In this document: positions 8,648 through 17,411 of the stretch, piece after piece
Layout: each line of letters begins with the position of its first letter
Position numbering within the stretch: position 1 is the first letter of the stretch
NCBI GenBank assembly: GCA_020632655.1
Contig: JACKFD010000001.1
Coordinates: 310,001-374,000 of the forward strand
Direction of reading: 5' to 3'
DNA from: Spirochaetaceae bacterium
Lineage (GTDB): Bacteria; Myxococcota_A; UBA9160; UBA4427
DNA: 64,000 nt
Notes under the pieces: model-generated
The model's database searches: none
Seen by the model: the letters and a program-made list of their open reading frames with translations, nothing else
Told to the model about the DNA's origin: nothing
Program-made: the position numbers and the translations under genes

Positions 8648-9946
8648 TCAGAGGTTTCCGATCTCCGCCTCGAGCAGGTCCGCGAAGCGCTCGCGCGCCG
8701 CCGCCTCGAGCGAAGGCAGATGGCCGCTCGGGTAGAGGCCCTCGTGGGCGCGACGGTCGCGCAGGATCTGCTTCGCGAGCGTGATCTTGTGGACCTCCGA
8801 AGGACCGTCGGCGATGCCGAGCGAGTAGGCGCTGATCAGCATCGAGACGAAGGGCATGTCGTTCGACACGCCGATCGCGCCGTGTAGCTGGAGGGCGCGG
8901 GAGGTCACGTCGTGCAGCACGCGGGGCGTCAGGACCTTGATCGCCGCGATGTCGCCGCGGACCTTCCGGTAGTCGTTGTATTTGTCGATCTTCCAGGCCG
9001 TCCGCAGCACGAGCAGCCGGAACTGCTCGAGGTCGATCCAGCTGTCGGCGATCTTCTCCTGCGTCATCTGGAGGTCGGCGAGCCGGCCGGCCCGGACCTC
9101 GCGCGAGAGGGCGCGCTCGCAGAGCAGGTCGAAGGCCTTGCGCACCTGGGCGACGGTGCGCATGGCGTGATGGATCCGGCCTCCGCCGAGGCGGGTCTGT
9201 GCGATCACGAAGGCGCTGCCCGGCTTGCCCAGCATGTGGTCCGCCGGCACGCGGACGTCGGTGTAGCGGATGTGGGCATGGCCCCAATGCTCCTCGCCCT
9301 CGAGGCCGACGCCGACGTTGCGCACGATCTCGACGCCGGGCGTGTCCGTCGGCACGATCAGCATCGACATGCCCTCGTAGGGGCTCACGTCGGGATCCGT
9401 CACGCACATCACGATCAGGAACGAAGCCCAGCGCGCGTTCGAGGAGAACCACTTCTCGCCGTTGATGACCCACTCGTCGCCGTCGCGCACGGCGCGGGTC
9501 GTGAAGAGCGTCGGGTCCGCGCCGGCATGGGGCTCGGTCATCGAATAACACGAGACGATGTCGCCGTTCATGAGCGGCTCGAGGTAGCGCTTCTTCTGCG
9601 AGGGTGACCCGTAGTGGGCGAGGATCTCGGCGTTGCCCGTGTCGGGCGCCTGGCAGCCGAAGACGATGGGCGCGTAGCGCGAGCGACCGAGGATCTCGTT
9701 CATCAGGGCGAGCTTCAGCTGGCCGAAGCCCGGCCCGCCGAGCTCGGGGCCGAGATGACAGGCCCAGAGGCCGCGCTCCTTGACCTGCTCCTTGCGCGGC
9801 GGCAGCAGCGCGCGGGTCAAGGGATCGTTCGGGTCGTACGGATTGCGCAGGACGTGATCGATCGGCTCGACCTCCTCGCGCACGAAGCGATCCATCCAGT
9901 CGAGCTCCCGCTGGAACTCGGGCTCGGTCTCGAAATCCCAGGCCAT
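8648..9946 (-). CDS. Acyl-CoA dehydrogenase, ACAD10/11-like
   Basis: This 432-residue flavoprotein has the acyl-CoA dehydrogenase fold. The flavin/substrate loop is CYSMTEPHAGADPT, the second conserved stretch is WVINGEKWFSSNA, and the C-terminal signature is QLHGAIGVSNDMPF followed by DGPSEVHK. It should desaturate an acyl-CoA at C2-C3, passing electrons to ETF. The form DGPSEVHK and the length resemble the ACAD10/11 branch rather than short-chain enzymes; the chain length of the substrate cannot be read. The start is firm: AGGAGG lies 5 nt before the ATG. It is divergent from the crotonase at 10136, which fits a shared regulatory region of 189 bp. Confidence 0.92.
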   Translation of the reverse strand: MAWDFETEPEFQRELDWMDRFVREEVEPIDHVLRNPYDPNDPLTRALLPPRKEQVKERGLWACHLGPELGGPGFGQLKLALMNEILGRSRYAPIVFGCQAPDTGNAEILAHYGSPSQKKRYLEPLMNGDIVSCYSMTEPHAGADPTLFTTRAVRDGDEWVINGEKWFSSNARWASFLIVMCVTDPDVSPYEGMSMLIVPTDTPGVEIVRNVGVGLEGEEHWGHAHIRYTDVRVPADHMLGKPGSAFVIAQTRLGGGRIHHAMRTVAQVRKAFDLLCERALSREVRAGRLADLQMTQEKIADSWIDLEQFRLLVLRTAWKIDKYNDYRKVRGDIAAIKVLTPRVLHDVTSRALQLHGAIGVSNDMPFVSMLISAYSLGIADGPSEVHKITLAKQILRDRRAHEGLYPSGHLPSLEAAARERFADLLEAEIGNL

Positions 9947-10135
9947 GCACGCCTCCTGCTCGTCGCGGTCGCCGTCGATCCCCGACGCCGGACGCTACCA
10001 GAGCCTCGGCGGGTCGCGAGATCGGGGGCGGACGCGCGTCGCCACGTTGCTAGCATGCGCCGGTCCCCGTCGAGCGGTCGACGGGCGACCCGTCCTCGTC
10101 GAGATCCTCCGCTTCGGATCAAGGAGCCCCGCCCG

Positions 10136-10942
10136 ATGCCCGGTGCCGTCCACTACGAGCTCGTCGACCACGTCGCGACGATCACCCTCGACAATCCCAA
10201 GGCGCGCAATGCCTTCGACTACGAGATGTCGCAGGAGCTGCGACGGATCTGGAAGCAGATCGGGGCGGATCCCGAGGTGCGCTGCGCGATCGTGACGGGC
10301 GCCGGGGACAAGGCCTTCTGTACGGGCTGGGACATCTCGTCCACGGCCTCGGGCGACAGCCAGAAGTTCGCGAAGATCGCGCGCCGCGATGCGCCCTACA
10401 GCCAGATCACGGCGCTCCAGAATCGCTGCTGGACCCCCGTCATCACGGCCGTGAACGGCATGTGCAACGGCGGCGGCCTGCACTTCATCGCCGACACGGA
10501 CATCACGATCGCCGCCGATACGGCGACCTTCTTCGACACCCATTGCCAGAACGGCCTCGCCGCCGTGCTCGAGATGGTGGGGCTCGCGCGGCGCATCCCG
10601 CTCGACTGGGTCTTCCGCTTGACCTACCTCGGCTCGGCGGAACGGGTGTCGGCCGAGCAGGCGCTCTCGATCGGGCTCGTGGGCGAGGTCGTGCCCGCCG
10701 CAAAGCTGATGGATCGCGCCCGGGAGCTGGCGGAGATCATCTGTCGCGCGTCGCCGACGGCGCTGGCCCGCTCGAAGCGGGCGATCTGGGAGAGTCTCGA
10801 CCACGGCCTCGAGCCCGGCCTCGACGCGGCCTACCGACAGCTCGAGCTGCACGCCGACCATCCGGATCAGATCGAGGGGCCGACGGCCTTCTTCGAGAAG
10901 CGTGCGCCGCGCTGGCAGCCCTTCCGCGGCGACGACGCCTGA
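10136..10942 (+). CDS. Enoyl-CoA hydratase/isomerase family protein lacking usual catalytic Glu
   Basis: This 268-residue crotonase-fold protein has the oxyanion-hole pieces (GAGDKAFCTGWD and VNGMCNGGGLHF). Where hydratases have the PE of the first catalytic glutamate it reads FFDTHCQNGL, with His near 136, and the second glutamate position is also not acidic. It is therefore unlikely to be a standard 2-enoyl-CoA hydratase. Similar sequences occur beside ACADs in actinobacterial lipid clusters and may be isomerases, hydrolases or lyases. AAGGAG (10121-10126) lies 9 nt before the ATG. It diverges from the preceding ACAD gene, so a joint role is likely. Confidence 0.88.
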   Translation: MPGAVHYELVDHVATITLDNPKARNAFDYEMSQELRRIWKQIGADPEVRCAIVTGAGDKAFCTGWDISSTASGDSQKFAKIARRDAPYSQITALQNRCWTPVITAVNGMCNGGGLHFIADTDITIAADTATFFDTHCQNGLAAVLEMVGLARRIPLDWVFRLTYLGSAERVSAEQALSIGLVGEVVPAAKLMDRARELAEIICRASPTALARSKRAIWESLDHGLEPGLDAAYRQLELHADHPDQIEGPTAFFEKRAPRWQPFRGDDA

Positions 10943-11047
10943 GCGGCGGGGCCCGAGCGGTGGGACGCGAGGGGCGCGGGCGGGACGTCGCCCCGAGTCC
11001 TTGCTCGCTCGACCCGGTCGTGTGGCCGCTCTAGGCTCTTCCGGTCC

Positions 11048-11119
11048 GTCGCTTCAAGGCGGCGCCTTCGATCCCTTCCCGAGTGTCGCTTCCCGGCGGC
11101 GCCTTCGAACCCTTCCCGA
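11048..11119. repeat. Two 35-bp direct repeats, 37-bp period
   Basis: Positions 11048-11082 and 11085-11119 are 35-bp copies differing at three bases, starting GTCGCTTC and ending CCCTTCCCGA. A short degenerate third fragment follows. They fill the gap upstream of the acetoacetate-decarboxylase-like gene. They have no spacer and no clear internal palindrome, so they look like a local tandem duplication. Confidence 0.85.
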
Positions 11120-11155
11120 CCTTCCGAATCCCTTCGAGAGCTGGAGGCCCGAATC

Positions 11156-11917
11156 ATGGCAGGACCGCAGATCGCCGCTGGAGAGATCGCCGACTGGCCG
11201 ATCCTCAAGATCGACTACCTGACGCACGAGGACCGCGTCGCGGCGCTCCTGCCGCCCGGCCTCGAGCCCGGCGCCGAGCCCCACGTGAACCTGTCGATCT
11301 ATCAGGTCGCCGTCCCCGACGTGCCCGAGTACGGGATCTTCATGACCGTCGACGCCTCGTACCGCGGTACGAAGGGCCTCTACACCCTGGGCTACGGCAT
11401 CGACCAGGAGTCGGCGATCTTCATCAGCCGCGACATGAACGGCCAGCCGAAATACCCCTGCGAGATCGACTACTACCGCTACGGCGACAAGGTCTCCGCC
11501 CGCTGCACGCACCAGGGCTACACCTTCGTCGAGTTCGAAGGCACGGCGACCGATGCGCTGCCCGCGCGCGAGAACCACGAAGAGAACGAGTGGTGGATCA
11601 AGGTGCTGCGCGCGGTGGGCGGCGCGGAGAAGGCCTACGACTTCCCGCCCCACGTAGTGCGCGTGAAGAGCACCTACGGGACGCGCGCCGAGATCGCCGT
11701 CGAGGGCGACCTCGCCCTGCTCGAGAGCCCCTGGGATCCGATCGCGTCGCTGCTGCCGATCCGCGAGTACCAGGGCGCGCGCCTCTGGTGGCCGCAATTC
11801 CTCGGCCGGGAGATCACGCTCGAGGGCCCCCTCGACCCGGACGCCTACTGGCCCTTCGTCGACACGATCTCGGGCTCGCGGTGGCCGGGCACGATGGGCG
11901 GGCCGAAGCGGTCCTAG
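11156..11917 (+). CDS. Acetoacetate decarboxylase family protein
   Basis: This 253-residue protein resembles the acetoacetate-decarboxylase fold: an N-terminal beta region, then FISRDMNGQPKYPCEI, where Lys99 aligns with the Schiff-base lysine of the family. In true acetoacetate decarboxylase a second lysine follows directly and lowers its pKa; here it is Tyr100. The enzyme may therefore be one of the ADC-like proteins acting as aldolase-dehydratases, hydrolases or decarboxylases on other 3-keto acids. It is 71 bp before the SDR gene and in the same direction, inside a block of lipid genes, which suggests action on a keto-acid intermediate (inference). Confidence 0.75.
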   Translation: MAGPQIAAGEIADWPILKIDYLTHEDRVAALLPPGLEPGAEPHVNLSIYQVAVPDVPEYGIFMTVDASYRGTKGLYTLGYGIDQESAIFISRDMNGQPKYPCEIDYYRYGDKVSARCTHQGYTFVEFEGTATDALPARENHEENEWWIKVLRAVGGAEKAYDFPPHVVRVKSTYGTRAEIAVEGDLALLESPWDPIASLLPIREYQGARLWWPQFLGREITLEGPLDPDAYWPFVDTISGSRWPGTMGGPKRS

Positions 11918-11988
11918 CGGGCGCGGTCCGAGGCCGACGGGGACGACGACGCGGGACGGCTCGCGGGTCGGTCCGAGGGGACGGGGCG

Positions 11989-12777
11989 ATGGGACGGCTC
12001 GCGGGCAAGCGCATCCTGATCACGGGGGGCTCGACGGGGATCGGCGAGGCCCTCGTGGCGCGCTGCGTGGGGGAGGGCGCGCGGGTCGCCTTCTGTGCCC
12101 GCTCGGCGGAGCAGGGCGCGGCGGTCGCCGCCGCGACGGGAGCCGACTACTTCGCTTGCGACGTGACCGATGCCGAGTCGGTGCGGGGCTTCGTCGAGGC
12201 GGCGGCCGAGCGGCTCGGCGGGCTCGACGTCGTCGTCGCGAACGCCGGCGGGTCGGTCGGCTTCGCGCAGTGGCCCGATACGCCGGTCGCCGAGTGGCGG
12301 GCGACGATCGACCTGAACCTGAACGGCACGATGTTCACGTGTCAGTCGGCGTGGCCGCATCTGCGGGCGGCGGGCGGGGGCTCGATCGTCGTGATCTCGA
12401 GCCTCTCGGCGGTGATGGCCGTCGGTCGCGACCAGCTCGGCAAGATGGGTGGCATGCAGCCGCCGCCCGAGTACCAGGCGTCGAAGGCGGCGATCGACGG
12501 GCTGATGATCCATCTCGCGGGCCGGGGCGGCGAGCACGGCATCCGGGTCAACTCGATCCGGCCCGGACGCATCCTGACCGACAAGCTGCTCGGCCTCTTC
12601 GGCGGCGACGCGGAGGCGGCGATCTTCTGGCCGCATTACCGCGAGCTGCAGCTCCTGAAACGACACGGCCACGTCGACGACGTCGCCCACGCCGTCGTCT
12701 TCCTCGCCTCGGACGAGTCGGCCTTCGTGACGGGCCAGATCCTGAACGTCGACGGCGGCGCCGTCGCCCATCTCTAG
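11989..12777 (+). CDS. SDR family NAD(P)-dependent oxidoreductase
   Basis: This 262-residue classical short-chain dehydrogenase has the nucleotide motif TGGSTGIG (12-19), NAGG at 85-88, catalytic Ser near 138-140 and Tyr162/Lys166 in EYQASK. A C-terminal NVDGG closes the fold. A longer than usual loop (about 142-160, GRDQLGKMGGMQPPP) precedes the tyrosine and may shape the substrate pocket. It most likely oxidises a 3-hydroxyacyl-CoA or a ring alcohol. It lies 71 bp after the ADC-like gene and 12 bp before the luciferase-like gene, forming an operon. Confidence 0.9.
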   Translation: MGRLAGKRILITGGSTGIGEALVARCVGEGARVAFCARSAEQGAAVAAATGADYFACDVTDAESVRGFVEAAAERLGGLDVVVANAGGSVGFAQWPDTPVAEWRATIDLNLNGTMFTCQSAWPHLRAAGGGSIVVISSLSAVMAVGRDQLGKMGGMQPPPEYQASKAAIDGLMIHLAGRGGEHGIRVNSIRPGRILTDKLLGLFGGDAEAAIFWPHYRELQLLKRHGHVDDVAHAVVFLASDESAFVTGQILNVDGGAVAHL

Positions 12778-12789
12778 GAAGGGAGCGTC

Positions 12790-13752
12790 ATGCGCGTCGG
12801 CCTCTTCGTGTCCGAGACCTGGGGCGAGGGCTCCGACGTAGGCGAGATCCGCGATCGCGCGCGGCGCGCCGAGGCGCTTCGTTATGCGAGCGCCTGGGTG
12901 CCCTACCTGCCCTGGTCCCTCGATGCGCTCGCTGCGGTCCAGGCCGCGGGCGAGGCGACCCGCCGGATCGAGCTCGGAACCGCGGTCGTCCCGACGTATT
13001 TCTTCCACCCCCTCGCGCTGGCGCGACAGGCCGCGACGGTGCAGGCGGCGATCGGTCGTCCACTGCATCTGGGCATCGGCTGCTCGAATCCCGCCGTGAT
13101 CGCGATGCACGGCCTTCCCTTCGAGCGGCCCGCACGACACGTGCGTGAGTACCTCGAGGTGCTGGAGTCCGCCTTCGCCGTCGGCGCCAAGCCCGCGGGT
13201 CCGCGCGAGCAGGCGGGCTTCGTAAGGCACGAGGGCGAGGTCTTCGGGTTGGGCTCGATCTACGGCACGCCCGGTGCGCAGGCGCCGGGCAGCGTGCTCG
13301 TCGGGGCGCTCGGGCCGGCGATGCTGCGCGTGACCGGCGCGCACTCGGACGGGGTGATCGCGACCTGGTCCGACGAGGGCGCGATCGCGCGCGTGGTCGC
13401 ACCGGCCGTGCGGGCCGCGGCCGAGGCGGCGGGGCGACCTTCGCCGCGCGTCGCGAGCGTGATCGCGACGGCGATCGTGCCGAAGGCGAAGACCGCGGCC
13501 GCGCGCGACGCGGCACAGCGCGAGTTCGCCTTCTACGAAGGCGCGATGCCCTACCAACGCGTCGTCGAGGCCTCGGACGCGCGCCGCATCGGCGACATCC
13601 CCGTGATCGGGGACGAGGAGGAGGTCGCCCGCCGCCTGCGCGCCTTCCGCGACGCCGGTCTCACGGACTTCCTCGCCGCCCCCTACGCTGCCCCCGGCGC
13701 CGACTGGGACTCGACCGCCGAGCGCCTCGCCACGCTCGCTCGCGAGCTCTGA
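12790..13752 (+). CDS. LLM class flavin-dependent oxidoreductase
   Basis: This 320-residue protein has the luciferase-like TIM-barrel pattern: an N-terminal VGLFVSETWGEG strand, the RIELGTAVVP strand, HLGIGCSNP, and a C-terminal segment with GDEEEVARRLRAF and GLTDFLAAPY. The family uses FMN or the deazaflavin F420; the sequence alone does not decide. It starts 12 bp after the SDR stop with a GGAAGGGAG leader, so the two are cotranscribed. In such clusters these enzymes are predicted to oxidise or monooxygenate lipid intermediates. A second family member lies at 45814-46656. Confidence 0.88.
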   Translation: MRVGLFVSETWGEGSDVGEIRDRARRAEALRYASAWVPYLPWSLDALAAVQAAGEATRRIELGTAVVPTYFFHPLALARQAATVQAAIGRPLHLGIGCSNPAVIAMHGLPFERPARHVREYLEVLESAFAVGAKPAGPREQAGFVRHEGEVFGLGSIYGTPGAQAPGSVLVGALGPAMLRVTGAHSDGVIATWSDEGAIARVVAPAVRAAAEAAGRPSPRVASVIATAIVPKAKTAAARDAAQREFAFYEGAMPYQRVVEASDARRIGDIPVIGDEEEVARRLRAFRDAGLTDFLAAPYAAPGADWDSTAERLATLAREL

Positions 13753-13794
13753 CCAGGACCTGGCGACGCGACGGGGAGCAGGGCTCGCCTACGC

Positions 13795-14958
13795 CTAGCG
13801 GCTCTTCGGGAGCTGGAGCTCGACCTCGGCGACGAGGCTGCGCAGGATCTCGACCGTGCCGCCGTAGATCGTGTTGACCGGCGTCTGGCGGAAGGCCTCC
13901 TCGAAGGCGCCCCCCGCGACCGCGCCGTCCTCGCCCTCGGCGAGCAGTCCCGCCGACCCGACGAGCTGCGTCCAGGCCTGGGCGTCCTCGAGGTAGGAGC
14001 TGCCCGAGAACGACTTCGTCATCGCGCCCTTGCCCCCGAGCGGGCGGCTCTCGGCGGAGAGCCAGGTCGAGCGATGGCGCAGGAGTCGCGCGACCTCGGT
14101 GTGGATCGCGGTCTGGCCGAGCTGCTCGCGCACACGCGGATCGTCGAAGGGGAGTCCGCCGTCGGCCTGCTCCGCGAGCGCCCAACGCCGCGCGTCCTCG
14201 AGGAAGCGCTCCTGCAGGTCGGCATAGCCCATGGCCTGCTCGAGACCGAGCGCGAAGCGCACGACGGACCAGCCCTTGTCGACCTCGCCGACCCGCGCCG
14301 AGTCCGAGACCGGGACGTTCGAGAGGTAGACGGCGTTGCTGCGCTCGCCGCCCATCGTGTGCACGGGCTGGACGTCGACCCCCTCCGCGTCCGTCGGCAC
14401 GAGGAAGACCGTGAGGCCCTTGTGCGGTCGGTCGAGGGTCGCCGTGCGGGTCAGCATGAAGATGTACTGCGCCGTGTGGCCCGTCGTCGTCCACATCTTC
14501 TGGCCATTGATGCGCCAGTCGTCGCCGTCGCGCGTCGCCATCGTGCGGCAGGAGGCGACGTCCGAGCCCGAGCCCGGCTCGCTGTAGCCGAGGGCGAAGG
14601 CGATCTCGCCCGAGGCGATGCGCGGGACGAAATGCTCGCGGTGATGGTCCGTGCCCATGGCCATCAGCGTGTGCCCGATGAAGCCGTTGTTGAGCAGGCC
14701 GATCCAGGGGAAGCCCGCCTTGCAGAGCTCCCAGTAGAGCGTGAGGATCTCGTAGGGATCGCGTCCCCCGCCGCCCATCTCGACGGGCCAGCCCGCCGAG
14801 ACCCAGCCCTCGGCGGCGAGCTTGCGGTAGAGGTCCCAGTCGTGGCCGCCGCCGTCCTCGTGGGCGCGGCGGCGATCCTCCTCGCTGAAGTTCGCAGCGA
14901 GCCAGGTGCGGATCTCGCGGCGTACCTCGTCGGCCTTCGGTCCGAGTCGGAAGTCCAT
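13795..14958 (-). CDS. Acyl-CoA dehydrogenase, larger subunit of a tandem pair
   Basis: This 387-residue ACAD has well-kept flavin motifs: LGYSEPGSGSDVAS and WRINGQKMWTTTG, and C-terminal NTIYGGTVEILRS. It starts 1 bp after the stop of the preceding minus-strand ACAD gene, so the two are translationally coupled. Tandem ACAD genes of about 390 and 350 codons are the hallmark of the heterotetrameric FadE enzymes of steroid and side-chain degradation in mycobacteria, where one subunit supplies the catalytic residues. By motif quality this is the catalytic-type subunit (inference). Confidence 0.92.
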   Translation of the reverse strand: MDFRLGPKADEVRREIRTWLAANFSEEDRRRAHEDGGGHDWDLYRKLAAEGWVSAGWPVEMGGGGRDPYEILTLYWELCKAGFPWIGLLNNGFIGHTLMAMGTDHHREHFVPRIASGEIAFALGYSEPGSGSDVASCRTMATRDGDDWRINGQKMWTTTGHTAQYIFMLTRTATLDRPHKGLTVFLVPTDAEGVDVQPVHTMGGERSNAVYLSNVPVSDSARVGEVDKGWSVVRFALGLEQAMGYADLQERFLEDARRWALAEQADGGLPFDDPRVREQLGQTAIHTEVARLLRHRSTWLSAESRPLGGKGAMTKSFSGSSYLEDAQAWTQLVGSAGLLAEGEDGAVAGGAFEEAFRQTPVNTIYGGTVEILRSLVAEVELQLPKSR

Positions 14959-14959
14959 G

Positions 14960-16033
14960 CTAGGCGCCTCCCAGGGCCGCGCGCTCGGGCGCGAGGCAGA
15001 GCTCCGCTACGCGCTGGAGCTCCTCGCGTGCGCCGCCCGCGACGCCGGGCACGGCCGCCGCGCGTCGGTAGTAGAGCTGGATGTCGTACTCCTCCGAGAA
15101 GCCGTAGCCACCGTGGGTATGCAGGCTCACGTCGGCCGTGCGCAGCGCCGTCTGCGCCGCCCAGGCGAAGGCCATCGAGCAGAGCCCCTCGAAGCGATCG
15201 GGCTCCTCGGCCTCGGCCCAGGCCGCCTCCTGCGCGAGCAGCTCCGCGCCATCGACCCGGATCGCGCACTCCGCCAGCGGATGCGCGATCGCCTGGAATC
15301 CGCCGATCGGCACGCCGAACTGGATGCGCTCGCGCGCATAGTCGGCGCCGATCTCGAGGGCCCGCTGGGCCAGGCCGACGAGCCAGAAGCCGGTCAGCAG
15401 CTTCCACTCCGCGCTCGCGCGCGCCATCGCCCGGCGCGCCTCGTCGCCCGTCGCGAGCGCCCGCGGCGCGGCGCCCTCGCCACGCTGGAGGCTCCACCAC
15501 GCGAGCGCACCCGAGCCGGCGTCCCGGAGTCTCGGGCCGCGTCGCTTGCCCGCGTCCTCGGCGACGAAGAGTCCCTCGGCATCGATCCCGACGACCGCGT
15601 CCGCGACGGCGCCGAAGGGCACGAGCGCGCGGCCCGTGCGCCCCGAGCCCGTCCCCGTGACCGCGTGGGGTCGGGGCAGGGCGAGCGACACGATCGCCTC
15701 GCCCGCTGCGATGCGCGCGACGAGCGGATCGCCGGGCGCGATCGCCGCGAGCAGTCTTCCGGCGACGGCGGTCTCGACGAAGGGCACCGGCGCGAGCACG
15801 CGACCGGAACGCTGGGCGACGAGGCCGAGCTCGAGCAGGCCCATGCCGAGCCCGTCGACCGACTCGGGCAGCCCCATCACGTTCGCGCCCATCTCGCGGT
15901 ACTGCGACCAGAGCGCCTCGGAGAAGCCCGTCTTCTCGCACTCGCGCACGAGGCTGACGGGGCATTCCTGCTCGAGCAGCTCTGCGAAGGTGTCGACCAG
16001 GATCTGCTGGGATTCGTCGAGGGAGAGGTCCAT
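14960..16033 (-). CDS. Acyl-CoA dehydrogenase, smaller subunit of a tandem pair
   Basis: This 357-residue protein is recognisable as an ACAD from its C-terminal half (ERIQFGVPIGGFQAIAHP and SLHTHGGYGFSEEYDIQLY). The middle flavin-contact motifs are degenerate: the usual SEP-GSD loop is replaced by a low-conservation Ala/Gly-rich segment. This is typical of the non-catalytic partner in heteromeric ACADs. It starts at ATG 16033 (MDLSLDESQQ), although the frame is open further upstream over the asd region. It is immediately upstream of, and coupled to, the gene at 13795-14958. Confidence 0.9.
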   Translation of the reverse strand: MDLSLDESQQILVDTFAELLEQECPVSLVRECEKTGFSEALWSQYREMGANVMGLPESVDGLGMGLLELGLVAQRSGRVLAPVPFVETAVAGRLLAAIAPGDPLVARIAAGEAIVSLALPRPHAVTGTGSGRTGRALVPFGAVADAVVGIDAEGLFVAEDAGKRRGPRLRDAGSGALAWWSLQRGEGAAPRALATGDEARRAMARASAEWKLLTGFWLVGLAQRALEIGADYARERIQFGVPIGGFQAIAHPLAECAIRVDGAELLAQEAAWAEAEEPDRFEGLCSMAFAWAAQTALRTADVSLHTHGGYGFSEEYDIQLYYRRAAAVPGVAGGAREELQRVAELCLAPERAALGGA

Positions 16034-16131
16034 GAGGGGGCGGTGCGTCCTCTTTTCGGATGCGGATCCGGATCGGGGTTCGCGTTCGGAGGGACCGCGC
16101 TCGAGGAGCCGGGCCGACCGGGGTCTTCGTG

Positions 16132-17265
16132 CTAGGCGAGGCGCTCGCGCAGGATGCGCAGCACGCGCCGCAGGGGCTCGGCCGCGCCCCAGAGCAGCTG
16201 GTCGCCGACCGTGAAGGCGCCGAGGTACTCGGGGCCCAGCCGGAGCTTGCGCACGCGTCCGACCGGGACGTCGAGGGTCCCGGTCACGGCCGCGGGCGTG
16301 AGCTCGGCGAGGGTCGATTCCTTGTCGTTGCGCACGAGCCGGACCCAGTCGTTCGCCCCGTCGAGCATCGCCTCGACGTCCGCGAGCGGCACGTCCCGGC
16401 GCAGCTTGATCGTGAAGGCCTGGCTGTGGCAGCGCATGGCGCCCACGCGTACGCAGATCGAGTCGATCGGGATCGGCGCGCCGGAGCGGCCGAGGATCTT
16501 GTTGCCCTCGGCGAAGGCCTTCCACTCCTCGCGCGTGTCGCCGTTCTCCATGGCGCGATCGATCCAGGGCAGCAGGCTCGCAGCGAGCGGCGCGCCGAAA
16601 TTCTCCGTCGGCATCGCGTCGTCCCGCAGCAGCGCCGCCACCCGCGCGTCCAGCGGCAGGATCTCCGAGCCGGGATCCGCCAGCAGATCCGCGCTGCGCT
16701 CGCCGATCAGTGCCATCTGTGCGACGAGCTCGCGCATGTGCCGGGCGCCGCCGCCGGAGGCCGCCTGATAGGTCATGCAGGTCATCCACTCGACGAGATC
16801 CGCCGAGAAGAGCCCGTCGAGCGCCATCAGCATCAGGCTGACCGTGCAGTTGCCGCCGACGTAGTTCTTGAGGCCCGCGTCGATGCCTCGGTCGATCACG
16901 TCGCGATTGACGGGATCGAGCACGATCACCGCGTCGTCGTCCATGCGCTTCGCGCTCGCGGCGTCGATCCAGTAGCCGGCCCAGCCGCGTTCACGCAGGG
17001 CGCCGAGCACCTGCTTGGTGTAGTCGCCGCCCTGGCAGGTGACGATCGCGTCGTGGCGGGCGAGGGCCGCGAGATCGTAGGCGTCCACGAGCGGCGACGC
17101 GGCGCCGTCGACGTCGGGACCGGGCTCGCCGACCTGGCTGGTCGAGTAGAACGTCGTCGTCAGACCCGCGAAGTCGCCCTCGGCGCGCATGCGCTCGAGG
17201 AGCACGGATCCGACCATCCCCCGCCACCCGACGATTCCGACGTTTTCGATGCCCATGGGCGGCAT
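16132..17265 (-). CDS. asd: Aspartate-semialdehyde dehydrogenase
   Basis: The protein (377 residues) catalyses NADPH-dependent reduction of aspartyl phosphate to aspartate semialdehyde in lysine, threonine, methionine and diaminopimelate synthesis. The match is strong: VGIVGWRGMVGSVLLERM at the N-terminus, as in the proteobacterial enzyme, the catalytic Cys140 in GGNCTVSLML, Gln167 in TYQAASGGG, and Arg273 and His280 in the RVGAMRCHSQ region. Start is ATG 17265; ATG 17256 (MGIENVG) would fit the family equally well. It lies 98 bp upstream of the ACAD pair on the same strand but is a housekeeping gene with no evident functional link. Confidence 0.96.
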   Translation of the reverse strand: MPPMGIENVGIVGWRGMVGSVLLERMRAEGDFAGLTTTFYSTSQVGEPGPDVDGAASPLVDAYDLAALARHDAIVTCQGGDYTKQVLGALRERGWAGYWIDAASAKRMDDDAVIVLDPVNRDVIDRGIDAGLKNYVGGNCTVSLMLMALDGLFSADLVEWMTCMTYQAASGGGARHMRELVAQMALIGERSADLLADPGSEILPLDARVAALLRDDAMPTENFGAPLAASLLPWIDRAMENGDTREEWKAFAEGNKILGRSGAPIPIDSICVRVGAMRCHSQAFTIKLRRDVPLADVEAMLDGANDWVRLVRNDKESTLAELTPAAVTGTLDVPVGRVRKLRLGPEYLGAFTVGDQLLWGAAEPLRRVLRILRERLA

Positions 17266-17411
17266 TCAGTAGCAGAGGCGGGCACATAGGGCGATACCGC
17301 GAAGCGTTGCATGGGCTCGGTGCGGGTGGGCGGCTGTCCTTCGGCCCCGCGGGCGGTACGATCGGCCGGGCCCGTCGACTCGGCACGGGGCGTAAGGAGG
17401 CGCGACGCGGG

